64,000 nucleotides of DNA. Source: Leptolyngbya sp. PCC 6406. GTDB lineage: Bacteria; Cyanobacteriota; Cyanobacteriia; Phormidesmidales; Phormidesmidaceae. Positions 1 through 8,140 of the stretch are shown in pieces (the stretch's first letter is position 1; each line of letters starts with the position of its first letter). A model generated the notes under the pieces. It made no database searches, had not been told where the DNA came from, and saw nothing but the letters and a program-made list of their open reading frames with translations. The translations under genes were made by a program, and so were the position numbers. The stretch covers positions 2,729,602 through 2,793,601 of the forward strand of contig NZ_KI913949.1 in the NCBI RefSeq assembly GCF_000332095.2, read 5' to 3'.

Positions 1-302
1 GTGATGCCCACTGCGTAGAGAGCATCTAAACCCCGTCCGAGACGGTCATCGTTGAGGTGTTTCGCCTCTACACCTGCTCCCAGTAAGTGGCTCACCGCTT
101 TGCTTTCAAAAAACTCGCTGAAGAGGTACAGCGGGGCACTCAGGAAGCCCATGGCGTTCAAAATCATCGCCTTCACTACTTGCCCGGTGCTGACGTGCTC
201 CAAGCTGTGGGGGGCGATCTCTTTATCGGTTAAATCCTCTAAGCCCAGTTCGTCGATGATGCCAGCCACCAAACCTAGATGGTCAATATTCTCGATACGC
301 AC
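1..302 (-). CDS. Transposase, IS1634-type (DUF4277 N-terminus), cut by window edge
   Basis: About 100 codons of the N-terminus are visible, running off the left edge. The start is a GTG (bases 302-300), giving MRIENIDHLGLVAGIIDELG, the characteristic opening of DUF4277/IS1634-family transposases. The family pattern continues with VVKAMILNAMGFLSAPLYLF and LNDDRLGRGLDALYAVG. An in-frame TAG lies a few codons upstream of the GTG, so the start is well bounded. This family cuts and pastes its own insertion sequence. The catalytic DDE part lies outside the window, so I cannot tell whether the gene is intact. It marks the left border of the nitrile hydratase island. Recognition is by recall of the family pattern. 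Confidence 0.8.
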   Translation of the reverse strand, partial: MRIENIDHLGLVAGIIDELGLEDLTDKEIAPHSLEHVSTGQVVKAMILNAMGFLSAPLYLFSEFFESKAVSHLLGAGVEAKHLNDDRLGRGLDALYAVGI

Positions 303-405
303 GCTTTCTATCCTGTCCTAAGGGCCGCTTGCCTAGCTTGCACACAACATAACTTCTATTCTCTGTCAACCTGCGGAATGTAGGTTTAAAACATCCTCTT
401 AGACA

Positions 406-744
406 TTAATGGTGATGATCTCTTTCTTGTTCTGCCATCATCTGATTAATTCTCTCATCGATGGCTTGAGCATCCAGCAGTCCTTTATCTGCGAGCAGCT
501 TTTCACAGGCCATGACCCAATGTTCGTAATAAGTCACTGCGCCAGGGGCGGCCTTTTCTGTCGCCGCAATTGCCGATGACAAATATTGAGTCCATTCAGG
601 CCAGGTATAGTGTTCAAGGATTGCCAGGTGATTCACAATGGCAAATGCCTTGGCCTCCCAGGGCGCGTTGAACACGGGTTCCTGATCTTGATCGCGCATT
701 CCAGAATTGGGCATTAGGGCAGCAGACTCTTGGGGTGATTGCAT
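406..744 (-). CDS. Nitrile hydratase accessory protein (locus A)
   Basis: 112 residues, last gene of the locus A operon, starting 5 nt after the preceding stop. It resembles the N-terminal half of a nitrile hydratase beta subunit (EPVFNAPWEAKAFAIV, then YYEHWVMACEKLLADKGLL), which is typical of the small accessory/activator proteins encoded beside Co-type enzymes. These are thought to carry the alpha subunit during cobalt insertion and cysteine oxidation. It ends in an acidic, His-rich tail (ERDHHH) that could bind metal; that is inference. It is paralogous to the accessory gene of locus B at 10469-10834, which is slightly longer. The alternative, a third beta-type structural subunit, cannot be excluded from sequence alone. 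Confidence 0.8.
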   Translation of the reverse strand: MQSPQESAALMPNSGMRDQDQEPVFNAPWEAKAFAIVNHLAILEHYTWPEWTQYLSSAIAATEKAAPGAVTYYEHWVMACEKLLADKGLLDAQAIDERINQMMAEQERDHHH

Positions 745-749
745 CAGCT

Positions 750-1118
750 TCAGGGTGCGTCTAAATGGTCGTCAAACAGATCAATGTAGAGAAAATCTTT
801 GGCAGAGGCATCTGGCCCCCAGAGTTCTTGGGCGGCAAAGCGCACACTGTAGACATATTGGGGTTTGGTCTCCAAGCGCTGGCCTAGGGTGTCTGGAAAG
901 ACATAAACTCCGTGCACCTTGGTAATGGTGCCTATTTTCCCCCGCACATAACGGGGCAGGCGAGTGTAGGTGGCCGGGTGCATAACCTTCGCTCGAATGA
1001 TATCCTCCACCTGAAACCGGGGCGGATGATTGCTCACGCCACGGCAGTCAACGCCAGACTGGAGCAGGGCTTTAGCCTGGTCTACACCCATGCACTCATT
1101 GCTGGTTTCGATGGCCAT
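750..1118 (-). CDS. Nitrile hydratase beta subunit, C-terminal half (split gene)
   Basis: 122 residues corresponding only to the C-terminal SH3-like domain of nitrile hydratase beta: FQVEDIIRAKVMHP, then LPRYVRGKIGTI, then YSVRFAAQELWG. The Arg in YVRGK matches the conserved beta Arg that contacts the oxidised active-site cysteines in known enzymes. The ATG at 1118 has an AAGGAG-type ribosome site overlapping the end of the preceding gene. The N-terminal half is a separate gene 5 nt upstream (1124-1429), so the beta subunit is made as two chains, as in thiocyanate hydrolase and toyocamycin nitrile hydratase. The two halves lie in different frames (ends at 1124 and 1118) with a stop and a fresh ribosome site between them, so this looks like a real split rather than a sequencing frameshift. 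Confidence 0.85.
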   Translation of the reverse strand: MAIETSNECMGVDQAKALLQSGVDCRGVSNHPPRFQVEDIIRAKVMHPATYTRLPRYVRGKIGTITKVHGVYVFPDTLGQRLETKPQYVYSVRFAAQELWGPDASAKDFLYIDLFDDHLDAP

Positions 1119-1123
1119 TGTGG

Positions 1124-1429
1124 TTACTCTCCTTGTGCCAACTCGGCCATACGTTGCTCAATTTCTTCGGGCGTGACCAGGTTGTGCTCAGTAATCAAGA
1201 GCTCCAGGGCATAGAGCCACCGTTCGTAGTAAGAAGAACTGAGATAGGCACCCGGTGGCATCCGTTCACAGGCATGGCGAGTTTCATCAACTGGGAAAAA
1301 GTTGCAGAAGGTGGCAAAGCTCATGGCAAAGACCTTAGCTTCCCAGGCAGAATGGAAGACGGGCTCATCCGGTTCCATGGGAATCGACCCCATGCCGTGC
1401 ATGCCGCCCATGTCGTGGGGGCCATTCAT
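1124..1429 (-). CDS. Nitrile hydratase beta subunit, N-terminal half (split gene)
   Basis: 101 residues from the ATG at 1429. A TTG two codons further upstream is less likely, because a near-perfect AGGAGG lies 8-9 nt before the ATG and overlaps the alpha stop codon. It opens with MNGPHDMGGMHGMG, the classic nitrile hydratase beta N-terminus, followed by PVFHSAWEAKVFAMS and YYERWLYALELLI. It ends at AELAQGE with a true stop, before the SH3-like domain that the next gene supplies. With the alpha and C-half genes it should form an (alpha, beta-N, beta-C) heterotrimer. The MNGPHDMGG opening looks more like nitrile hydratase than thiocyanate hydrolase beta. Substrate is unknown. Confidence 0.85.
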   Translation of the reverse strand: MNGPHDMGGMHGMGSIPMEPDEPVFHSAWEAKVFAMSFATFCNFFPVDETRHACERMPPGAYLSSSYYERWLYALELLITEHNLVTPEEIEQRMAELAQGE

Positions 1430-1440
1430 GATCAATCCTC

Positions 1441-2058
1441 CTAAGCTGCAAGGGGTGAAGGTGATTCAGGGGGCTGAACTTTCGCGGTGCCAACCATGGC
1501 GTTGCGGGTCACTAAACCCGCCAGGGACTCTTCAGACATGCCCTCGGTACCTTCTGGCCGTTCTGGCAGTACCAGATACCGCAAATCAGCATTGCTGTCC
1601 CAGACTCGAATTTCAACGTCATCGGCAATTTCTAGCCCAAACTCTTTCAGCACTTGACGCGGTTCGATCACAGCCCGAGACCGATAGGCAAAGGATTTGT
1701 ACCAGGTAGGCGGCAGGCCCAAAATCCCCCAGGGATAGCAAGAACAGAGGGTGCAAACAATTAGGTTGTGGACCTGGGGGGTGTTTTCGACCACTACCAT
1801 GTGTTCGCTAGAAAATCCAGTGAGACCCAGTTCTGCGATCGCACTCGTCCCATCCACCAGCAATCGCTGCTTGTATTCGGTGTCCACCCAGGCTTTAGCC
1901 ACAATGCGCGCCCCATTGTGAGGTCCAATTCGGCTTTCATAGGCATCGATGATGGTGTCCAGGGTAGCTGGATCAACAATACCTTTTTCGATGAGAAGGG
2001 ACTCAATTGCCTTGACACGAAGGGCAATATCGGCTTCTGAATGAGAAGAATGGGCCAT
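1441..2058 (-). CDS. Nitrile hydratase alpha subunit, cobalt type (locus A)
   Basis: 205 residues from the ATG at 2058; an upstream ATG at 2082 and a TTG at 2085 are also in frame and cannot be excluded. The metal-binding motif CTLCSC lies at residues 102-107 and continues [14 protein letters not shown]. Thr at the second position of CTLCSC is the mark of Co-type rather than Fe-type enzymes. The family hydrates nitriles to amides with a low-spin Co(III) bound by two backbone amides and three cysteines, two of them oxidised. It is the first gene of a four-gene minus-strand operon with 5-nt gaps. It is clearly paralogous to the alpha at 9816-10445. Because its partner beta is split, thiocyanate hydrolase gamma is an alternative name. 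Confidence 0.88.
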   Translation of the reverse strand: MAHSSHSEADIALRVKAIESLLIEKGIVDPATLDTIIDAYESRIGPHNGARIVAKAWVDTEYKQRLLVDGTSAIAELGLTGFSSEHMVVVENTPQVHNLIVCTLCSCYPWGILGLPPTWYKSFAYRSRAVIEPRQVLKEFGLEIADDVEIRVWDSNADLRYLVLPERPEGTEGMSEESLAGLVTRNAMVGTAKVQPPESPSPLAA

Positions 2059-2151
2059 GATCCAAGAACAAGTAACGGACATCAACTGAGAAGTTATTCA
2101 GCAATCATATTCAGGAGATTGCAGTAGAAGACAAGGTATACATGGACAATC

Positions 2152-2257
2152 TATAGCGGTTCCCTAACGTATGAGAGACACCTCAACTTAATGACACTTC
2201 AGCGAACAAGGGGCTTAAGCCCCTTGTCTGTCCTTAACCCGAGGAAAAACCGCTATA
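2152..2257. repeat. MITE-like repeat, TATAGCGGTT family, copy 1
   Basis: About 106 bp bounded by inverted ends TATAGCGGTT and AACCGCTATA, with an internal palindrome ending GGGGCTTAAGCCCC. It matches a copy at 15301-15406 along its whole length and, in opposite orientation and more diverged, one at 6915-7016. No coding capacity. It sits in the divergent promoter region between nitrile hydratase locus A and the cysteine hydrolase, so it may affect transcription there. Confidence 0.8.
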
Positions 2258-2336
2258 TAGACAAATGGTATACGAAAGATTATAAGGATTAGAGTGCAAT
2301 TTCAGACTGAAAGAATCAAATTCCTGGAGAGTTTCT

Positions 2337-3011
2337 ATGGCAAAAGTTGAAACCTACACTCATCTGTTCGAACTTCCTTTGGAGGATACGGCGCTGCTGA
2401 TTATCGACATGCAAAACGATTTCTGTCATCCTGATGGCTTCAATGGAAGTGAACTCAACCTGGATTTAACCTCAATCAGAGCTATTATTCCATCAATTCA
2501 GACTCTTCTGGACTGGTCTCGAAAATTGGGGCTGATGGTTATTTTTACCCGTGAAAGCCATCCTCCTAATTTGTCTGATTTGACCTCTAGCAAACAACAA
2601 CGATATACCAACGCCGGTTCCCCCATTGGCGAACTCGGAAAGATGGGCCGATTTCTAGTTCAAGGAGAAAAGGGTGTTGAAATCATTGATGAATTGCGCC
2701 CTTTGCCCCATGAAATACAGCTAGATAAACCGGCCCATTCTTGCTTTGTCAACACCCAACTCGACCATAAACTCCAGAACCAAAATATCACTCACTTAAT
2801 CATTGTGGGTGTAACAACTCAATGCTGTGTTCTGGCAACCTACCGCCATGCCAGCGATCTGGGCTATTACTGCCTGCTGCTGGATGACTGCTGCGCCACC
2901 TTCGACCGTGCAGATCACGATGCCACCATCCGCATCCTGCAATCTGAAGGGGGCGTTTTGGGGTGGGTTGCGCATTCCTCAATGCTTTACCATGACTCGC
3001 TTGCCCATTAA
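2337..3011 (+). CDS. Isochorismatase-like cysteine hydrolase
   Basis: 224 residues, a complete isochorismatase-family fold. The catalytic triad is visible: Asp in LLIIDMQNDF near residue 26, Lys in LDKPAHSCF, and the nucleophilic Cys in GVTTQCCVLAT, followed by the family's cis-peptide region. Members are nicotinamidase, N-carbamoylsarcosine amidase, ureidoacrylate amidohydrolase, biuret hydrolase and isochorismatase itself; this sequence does not tell me which reaction it performs. It lies between nitrile hydratase locus A (divergent) and a NitT/TauT ABC importer (same strand, about 300 bp downstream). I infer that it may hydrolyse the amide or carbamoyl product of the hydratases, since no classical amidase-signature amidase is visible nearby. 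GAGAG lies just before the ATG. Confidence 0.85.
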   Translation: MAKVETYTHLFELPLEDTALLIIDMQNDFCHPDGFNGSELNLDLTSIRAIIPSIQTLLDWSRKLGLMVIFTRESHPPNLSDLTSSKQQRYTNAGSPIGELGKMGRFLVQGEKGVEIIDELRPLPHEIQLDKPAHSCFVNTQLDHKLQNQNITHLIIVGVTTQCCVLATYRHASDLGYYCLLLDDCCATFDRADHDATIRILQSEGGVLGWVAHSSMLYHDSLAH

Positions 3012-3312
3012 ATCCCGACTCTAGACCGTACCCTCCCCAAGCCAAATCATGATGGAAAACCATGAATATTGCGAAATGCGCAGACAAAAAAGGACTTGGT
3101 TGTTCTATAAGCAAATAATGGCAGCATTTTTTGCGAAAGTTGTGCCTCTGGCTACAAAAAATACGCGCCGATGCCTTTACTGTCAAAACCAAGCAGGTCG
3201 TTTGCCCCACCACTTCTTCTGGTATCAGGGCGTTCAGTTGAAACGTTGAAACAGCGACTCATAGTCAGGTTTATTGGTCTCGTCGAGCTTTGAGATGTCG
3301 AGGTGTGTTCCC
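3012..3312. other. Intergenic region with no recognised gene
   Basis: About 300 bp between the cysteine hydrolase and the ABC binding protein. Short open frames here have no recognisable family features. I see no clear terminator or riboswitch fold. Confidence 0.5.
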
Positions 3313-4359
3313 ATGTTGCCGAAGCAGACTTTCATTTTTTTCGTACTGAGCACTTTGTTTGTGGGGGGCTGTGGAGTATCACCCCCCGCCGAGACGACCG
3401 CCCCCCCCTTGTCAAGCAGTGCAGAAACAGCACCTTCAGATGAATTGGTAGCGATTAAAGCGGGTCACTTAGTGGCGCTGGATATGGCTCCATTGTTCGT
3501 GGGTGTGGAATCGGGCTGTTTTGAGCAGAATGGGTTGGCCGTGGAAACGGTATTCTTCAGCAATCCTGGCGATAACAATGCAGCCCTGGCTGGGGGGCAG
3601 ATCGACTTCAGCACCAATCCCTTTACGCTGCCGTTTTTTGCCGCCAATAGCGGTGTACCCATTAAGACGGTGGCCGCAGCCGGGGGATGGGGGGTGATGC
3701 AGGTGATTATTGACAGCGAATACGGGGTCGAATCCATCGCTGATTTAGCGACCTTTGTGGCCGACAACCCTGACCAGAAATTAAAAATTGCCACCCTACG
3801 GGGAGACACACTGGAGTTAATTTTGGTGGACGGGCTTGAGCAGGCAGGCATCGACCCAGATGCGTTTGAAATGGTTTACTTTGACGATCTACTAGCAATG
3901 GTCGATGCCTTTCGTCTAGGAGAAGTCAACATCCTCAGCCACATTAAGCCCTACACCACACAGTTTGTAGTCACTGGTGATGCCAACGTGATCACCGATA
4001 ATGCTGAGGTCTGGTCGCCGACCACGCCGAATACTGTGGTTAGCGTCTTAGAGAAAACCCTCAATGAGCGACCTGAAGTGGTGAAAGCCTACATCCAGGG
4101 ATTGCAATGTGCGGCAGAAATCATTAATACCGACCCCGATCAGGCCATTGAACTATTGGTCAGTGGCAACTACTACCGGGTTGAGGATGATGTGTTGCTG
4201 ACTGCCTTCAAAACCCAACCCTCTCCCATCACGTTTACCCCTGACTTAGATGCTGTCCAAACTGTGGTCGATAAGATGGTGCAGTTGCAATACATTCAGG
4301 CCGATGTGCCAGCAAAGGATATCTTTGATGTCTCTATTGTGAAAGAGCTAGAGCAGTAG
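3313..4359 (+). CDS. ABC transporter substrate-binding lipoprotein, NitT/TauT (SsuA/NMT1-like)
   Basis: About 348 residues from the ATG at 3313, which is chosen because a lipoprotein signal follows at once: MLPKQTFIFFVLSTLFVGGC, with the lipobox Cys after GG. Earlier in-frame ATGs (3274, 3295) would put extra residues before the signal. The mature protein fits the NMT1/SsuA fold of the nitrate, taurine, sulfonate and cyanate binding proteins: IKAGHLVALDMAPLFVG near the start, GQIDFSTNPFTLPFF, and AAEIINTDPDQAIELL near the end. The permease begins 1 nt after its stop. Such proteins bind small anions or organic N/S compounds in the periplasm. The context suggests a nitrile-related or thiocyanate-like ligand, which is inference. 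Confidence 0.85.
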   Translation: MLPKQTFIFFVLSTLFVGGCGVSPPAETTAPPLSSSAETAPSDELVAIKAGHLVALDMAPLFVGVESGCFEQNGLAVETVFFSNPGDNNAALAGGQIDFSTNPFTLPFFAANSGVPIKTVAAAGGWGVMQVIIDSEYGVESIADLATFVADNPDQKLKIATLRGDTLELILVDGLEQAGIDPDAFEMVYFDDLLAMVDAFRLGEVNILSHIKPYTTQFVVTGDANVITDNAEVWSPTTPNTVVSVLEKTLNERPEVVKAYIQGLQCAAEIINTDPDQAIELLVSGNYYRVEDDVLLTAFKTQPSPITFTPDLDAVQTVVDKMVQLQYIQADVPAKDIFDVSIVKELEQ

Positions 4360-4360
4360 C

Positions 4361-5173
4361 ATGGTAAAGGGCACCGCTGGCTGGGAAAGTTCTATTTCGC
4401 GATCGCTGTTGCCCCTTACTTGTGGGTTAATCTCTTGCGCTATTTTTGTGGGAGCTTGGGAAGTTATTGGTGCGAATCCTGAAAATCCTATTTCTCAGGT
4501 GCTACCGCCCCCATCAAAGTTTCTACCAGTTCTGTTTGAGAATGACTTTAAGATTGGTCTGGGATCTCAATCCGCATCCATTTACCAGTCTGTAACCGTC
4601 ACCCTGGTTCGAGTCCTTTTGGGGATGACGATTGCCTTTGTGGGCTCAATTGTTTTTGGTCTGCTGATTAGCCTGTCAAAGTGGTCAGAGTTGTTTATTC
4701 TGCCGATTTTAGGTCTGATCGCTCCCATCGCTCCAATTGCTTGGGTGCCGCTGGCATTAGTCATCTTTGGAGTCAGTAATTTGACTGCGGTGTTCATTGT
4801 CTTTATGGGAGTCTTTTTTACCCTGACCATTGCCACCGTAGCCGAAATCAAAAGAATTCCCGACAACTTACTAATCACGGCAGAAAACCTAGGGGGAGGA
4901 AATTTTGCCCGATGGAAGTTTGTTGTTATTCCTGCTATCTTACCTGGGGTATTTACCCTGCTCAGACTAAACTTTATCGCCGCCTGGATGGCTGTACTAG
5001 CGGCTGAGATGACTGGGTTAAGAGATGGCCTTGGCACCGTTGTCATGACCGGACGAAACCTGTTCAACAGCAACCTGATTTTGCTGGGTATTTGTATTAT
5101 CGGCATTACTGGATTTGCAATTGACCGACTACTACTGGTAATTCAAAGAAGGTTTTTCTGGTGGAGAATCTAA
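4361..5173 (+). CDS. ABC transporter permease, NitT/TauT (SsuC/TauC-like)
   Basis: 270 residues, hydrophobic, with about six predicted membrane spans and the binding-protein-dependent permease fold. The EAA-like coupling loop is visible around AENLGGGNFARWKFVVIPAI, which docks on the ATPase. It starts 1 nt after the binding-protein stop and ends 3 nt before the ATPase start, so the three genes form one operon. Length and architecture match SsuC/TauC/NrtB permeases, which work as homodimers. Confidence 0.87.
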   Translation: MVKGTAGWESSISRSLLPLTCGLISCAIFVGAWEVIGANPENPISQVLPPPSKFLPVLFENDFKIGLGSQSASIYQSVTVTLVRVLLGMTIAFVGSIVFGLLISLSKWSELFILPILGLIAPIAPIAWVPLALVIFGVSNLTAVFIVFMGVFFTLTIATVAEIKRIPDNLLITAENLGGGNFARWKFVVIPAILPGVFTLLRLNFIAAWMAVLAAEMTGLRDGLGTVVMTGRNLFNSNLILLGICIIGITGFAIDRLLLVIQRRFFWWRI

Positions 5174-5176
5174 GCA

Positions 5177-6013
5177 ATGAGCAGTCATTTATCAGCTCTG
5201 AATGAATTCCACCAACAGCCCATTCTAGCTTGTCAGAATGTGGCAAAAACCTTCCAAGTTACTCGAAAATCTCCATTTATCGCTCTACAAAAAATTGATC
5301 TAAAAGTCGCAAAGGGAGATTTTGTTACCATTTTGGGTCGTTCAGGTGGAGGAAAGTCAACCCTGCTCAAGTTGTTGGGCGGTTTTATACCTCCCACGTC
5401 TGGACAGATTTTATTTCATGGGGTGCCATTACAGGGAATAACGCCCAAAATCGGTATGGTGTTTCAGGAAAACACCCTATATCCCTGGTTAACTGTCGAG
5501 CAAAACATTGGTTTTGGTTTCAAAGTGCGGGGAAAACAAAAGCGCCACTATGGCTTGCGCGTTCAAGAGGTGATGGAACATGTTGGCCTGACCCAGTCCG
5601 GAAACCTTTATCCTCATCAACTTTCAGGGGGAATGAAACAGCGGGTTTCCATTGCCCGATCCCTGGCCATCCAGCCCGATGTGCTACTGCTGGATGAACC
5701 CTTTTCGGCTCTGGATATTCAATTGCGAAGACGACTGCAAAAATTTCTGCTGAATATCTGGCAGGAGACTGAAGCCACTATGGTGCTGGTAACCCATGAT
5801 GTAGAAGAGGCGATATTGCTAGGGCAAAAACTCATCGTAGTTGGTGGCCAACCGGGACACATCATTGCAGAGGTGGATATCTCTGCCTCGGCCTTTAGAG
5901 ATCGGTACGACCGGCAATTTTTAGAACTTCAGCAACATCTAGAGGGGGTGATTGGCGAAGAACCTGACATGATGGAAAAGTCCCGAGACTTAGCGGCTGT
6001 ACAAAGTAAGTAG
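5177..6013 (+). CDS. ABC transporter ATPase, NitT/TauT (SsuB/TauB-like)
   Basis: 278 residues with all ABC ATPase motifs: Walker A GRSGGGKST, Q-loop VFQENTLYPWLTVEQN, signature LSGGMKQR, Walker B VLLLDEPF and switch His in LVTHDVEEA. The Q-loop and the VEEA after the switch His are typical of the SsuB/TauB/NrtD group. Last gene of the importer operon; two strong dyads follow about 75-120 bp downstream. The C-terminal stretch of about 60 residues after the switch His is the usual short tail and lacks the CpmA-like extension of NrtC. Confidence 0.9.
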   Translation: MSSHLSALNEFHQQPILACQNVAKTFQVTRKSPFIALQKIDLKVAKGDFVTILGRSGGGKSTLLKLLGGFIPPTSGQILFHGVPLQGITPKIGMVFQENTLYPWLTVEQNIGFGFKVRGKQKRHYGLRVQEVMEHVGLTQSGNLYPHQLSGGMKQRVSIARSLAIQPDVLLLDEPFSALDIQLRRRLQKFLLNIWQETEATMVLVTHDVEEAILLGQKLIVVGGQPGHIIAEVDISASAFRDRYDRQFLELQQHLEGVIGEEPDMMEKSRDLAAVQSK

Positions 6014-6087
6014 GTCGAATCAAACTATGTACAGCCCAACCCCAGACTGGAGCTGATTGGGTGCACCCCAGGTTTGTAAATGTCATT

Positions 6088-6131
6088 CGGTTGCTCCGAA
6101 GGAGCAACCGACCCAACCCAAAATTTTGGGT
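6088..6131. terminator. Two adjacent perfect dyads after the importer operon
   Basis: A 10-bp stem with a 3-nt loop (CGGTTGCTCC / GGAGCAACCG, 6088-6110) is followed by a 16-bp perfect palindrome ACCCAAAATTTTGGGT (6116-6131). They lie between the end of the importer operon and the convergent Lrp gene, a natural place for a bidirectional terminator. There is no long T tract, so a dispersed repeat is an alternative. Confidence 0.5.
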
Positions 6132-6214
6132 AATACCCGGAAGAAACAGAGGGAAATTTCTTGGACGCCGTTTCACAAACAGGGTGATAAAAGTGGGATG
6201 CCCCTGTTCCGGAC

Positions 6215-6709
6215 TCACTCCTGGCTGATTCTAGCCGGATACTGAGCCTTATAGATTTTTAAAATATTTCTAGAATTTAACCCCGTGACGACGCCCTTGT
6301 TCTTTAGCCAGTTGATAAACGACAGGAGGTCTTCATTGTCTTTGTAAATGTACTCCAGCATGATATCGAACTCACCTGTCACAGCGGATAGATAACTAAT
6401 ACTTTCCATGCTGACTAGTTCTTCTAAGGCCGTTCCAAAAAAGTCCGGCTCGACCTTCAGTTCAATATAGGCAACATTCTCATACCTCACTTTGCCGGTA
6501 TTTATAAAAGCACTGATGGTAATAATTCCATCATCCAGCAGCCGCTTCATCCGGTATCTGATAGTTGCTTCTGGAGTATCAATTGAACGGGCAATATCAC
6601 GGTAGGGAATCCTACCATTTTGTTGCAATAGCTCAATAATCTTAAGGTCAAGACTATCGACTTCATGGTCTCGGAGATTCTCTATGGTGACATTACTGCT
6701 AGTCATCAT
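6215..6709 (-). CDS. Lrp/AsnC-family transcriptional regulator
   Basis: 164 residues. The N-terminal helix-turn-helix is clear: LDLKIIELLQQNGRIPYRDIA followed by TPEATIRYRMKRLLDDGII. The C-terminal half has the RAM/AsnC ligand domain, with VTGEFDIMLEYIYKDNEDLLSF matching the usual G-x-(F/Y)-D pattern. These proteins sense amino acids or other small N compounds and bind DNA as octamers or dimers. It is transcribed away from the CobW gene and convergent with the importer. I infer it controls one or both nitrile hydratase loci; Lrp-type regulators are known beside nitrile and amide catabolic genes. No operator was identified. Confidence 0.87.
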   Translation of the reverse strand: MMTSSNVTIENLRDHEVDSLDLKIIELLQQNGRIPYRDIARSIDTPEATIRYRMKRLLDDGIITISAFINTGKVRYENVAYIELKVEPDFFGTALEELVSMESISYLSAVTGEFDIMLEYIYKDNEDLLSFINWLKNKGVVTGLNSRNILKIYKAQYPARISQE

Positions 6710-6914
6710 TGAATTGATTTTAGAATGTTTGAGATCAGTATAGCAGCTAACTTTTGATTGACAGGGCTGACAGTTATTCGGGAAGTGGTATTTTCGGAAT
6801 TACAGGGCAACTTTGCTACAATCAATCTTGTGCTATGTTGCTTTTTATACAGTTTTTTTAGATCATTTTATTTAATATCTTTCTAGATTCGTCGCAGGAG
6901 ATAGATGTTGTCAT

Positions 6915-7016
6915 GCAGCGGTCCTCAATTGACTTAAGTACAGGCAAAGGACTTAAGCCCTTCGTTCACTGAGGTGCCATTGAATTGACGTATACTTTAT
7001 GCGTTAAAACCGCTGC
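6915..7016. repeat. MITE-like repeat, TATAGCGGTT family, diverged inverted copy
   Basis: About 102 bp bounded by GCAGCGGT and ACCGCTGC. Its interior aligns with the reverse complement of the copy at 2152-2257 (CAAAGGACTTAAGCCC against CAAGGGGCTTAAGCCC, then GTTCACTGAGGTGCCATT). It lies in the 430-bp gap between the divergent Lrp regulator and the CobW gene, which otherwise holds only AT-rich presumed promoter sequence. Confidence 0.65.
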
Positions 7017-7136
7017 AAGCATGAAAATAAATGCCCTCGTAAATGTTTCGCAATTCTGTTTCTGAAGGGGAAAATACCATCCCAAGAATATCTCTGAGGC
7101 TGGGTCAACTGACGAATCTGAAGCTGATTTAGTGTT

Positions 7137-8111
7137 ATGCGGAGGGTATTATCCTTGCAAGATCTGACTCCGACCACCGTTTTGACGGGTTATCTGGGTG
7201 CTGGCAAGACGACCCTGCTCAACTACATCCTCACCGCCCAGCACGGCAAGCGGATTGCCGTTATTGTCAACGAGTTTGGTGAAGTCGGTATCGATCATCA
7301 GCTCGTGATTGATGCCGATGAAGAAATCTTTGAGATGAATAACGGCTGCATCTGCTGCACGGTGCGGAGTGATTTAATTCGTATCGTCAGCAATCTGATG
7401 GAACGCTCTGGGGATTTCGACTACCTCATGATTGAAACGACGGGATTAGCCGACCCAGCCCCTGTGATTCAATCCTTTTTTGTGGATGAGGTGATGCGAT
7501 CGCGTCTCCTACTGGATGCCATTGTCACCGTTGTCGATGCCAAATATATCTGGGATCACTGGGACAGCAGCGAAGCTCAAGAGCAGATCGCCTTTGCTGA
7601 TGTGATTCTGCTGAACAAGGTCGATCTGGTTTCGCCCCCAGTGCTGGAAGAACTGGAGCAACGGATTCGGGGTATGAATGCGATCGCCAAAATCCAGAAA
7701 ACTCAGCATTGCCAGATCCCTCTGGATACCGTGCTGGGAGTCGGCGCATTCGACCTGAAGAACGCCCTCAGCATCGATCCAGAATTTCTGGACGAAGATG
7801 CCCACGATCATGACGAGACCGTTTCATCGGTCGCGATTCAGGAGCCTGGGGTGGTGAACGGAGATCACTTCAATCGCTGGCTTTATCAACTGGTGCAGGC
7901 CCGAGGTCCCGACCTTTTCCGCATGAAAGGCATTCTGGATATGGATAGCGAAGACCGGCGATTCGTATTTCAAGGGGTGCACATGACCCTGGATGGTCGC
8001 CCCGGTAGGCCCTGGCAACCGGGGGAGATGCGCCGGAATGAATTGGTCTTTATTGGCCGCAACTTAGATGAAGCTGAACTGCGACGTGGTTTTAGCGAGT
8101 GCTTGATGTAA
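7137..8111 (+). CDS. CobW/P47K-family metallochaperone GTPase
   Basis: 324 residues. Walker A GYLGAGKT is at residues 18-25, the family metal motif CICC at 71-74 and the guanine-specificity motif NKVD at 160-163. A short acidic His segment (DEDAHDHDE, about 219-227) may bind metal, and a CobW C-terminal domain follows. COG0523 proteins use GTP hydrolysis to deliver metals; homologues beside nitrile hydratases act as activators. Because both hydratases here have Co-type motifs, delivery of cobalt is the likely role. It precedes a DUF1097 gene by 29 nt and nitrile hydratase locus B by about 700 nt, all on the same strand. A TTG at codon 7 is an alternative start. Confidence 0.9.
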   Translation: MRRVLSLQDLTPTTVLTGYLGAGKTTLLNYILTAQHGKRIAVIVNEFGEVGIDHQLVIDADEEIFEMNNGCICCTVRSDLIRIVSNLMERSGDFDYLMIETTGLADPAPVIQSFFVDEVMRSRLLLDAIVTVVDAKYIWDHWDSSEAQEQIAFADVILLNKVDLVSPPVLEELEQRIRGMNAIAKIQKTQHCQIPLDTVLGVGAFDLKNALSIDPEFLDEDAHDHDETVSSVAIQEPGVVNGDHFNRWLYQLVQARGPDLFRMKGILDMDSEDRRFVFQGVHMTLDGRPGRPWQPGEMRRNELVFIGRNLDEAELRRGFSECLM

Positions 8112-8140
8112 CCCAAAAATAATTCGGAGCGCAATCTGCT

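Noticed and set aside
52-321. 89-codon plus-strand frame at the left edge
   Set aside because: It is the reverse frame of the IS1634-type transposase, whose minus-strand protein fits the family clearly.
750-2058. Naming locus A as thiocyanate hydrolase
   Set aside because: The three-chain layout fits, but the beta N-half has the nitrile hydratase opening MNGPHDMGG and the gene order differs from scnBAC. Left as an alternative.
6710-7136. Cobalamin or Ni/Co riboswitch before the CobW gene
   Set aside because: I could not find the conserved cores of either class. The region contains a MITE and AT-rich sequence.
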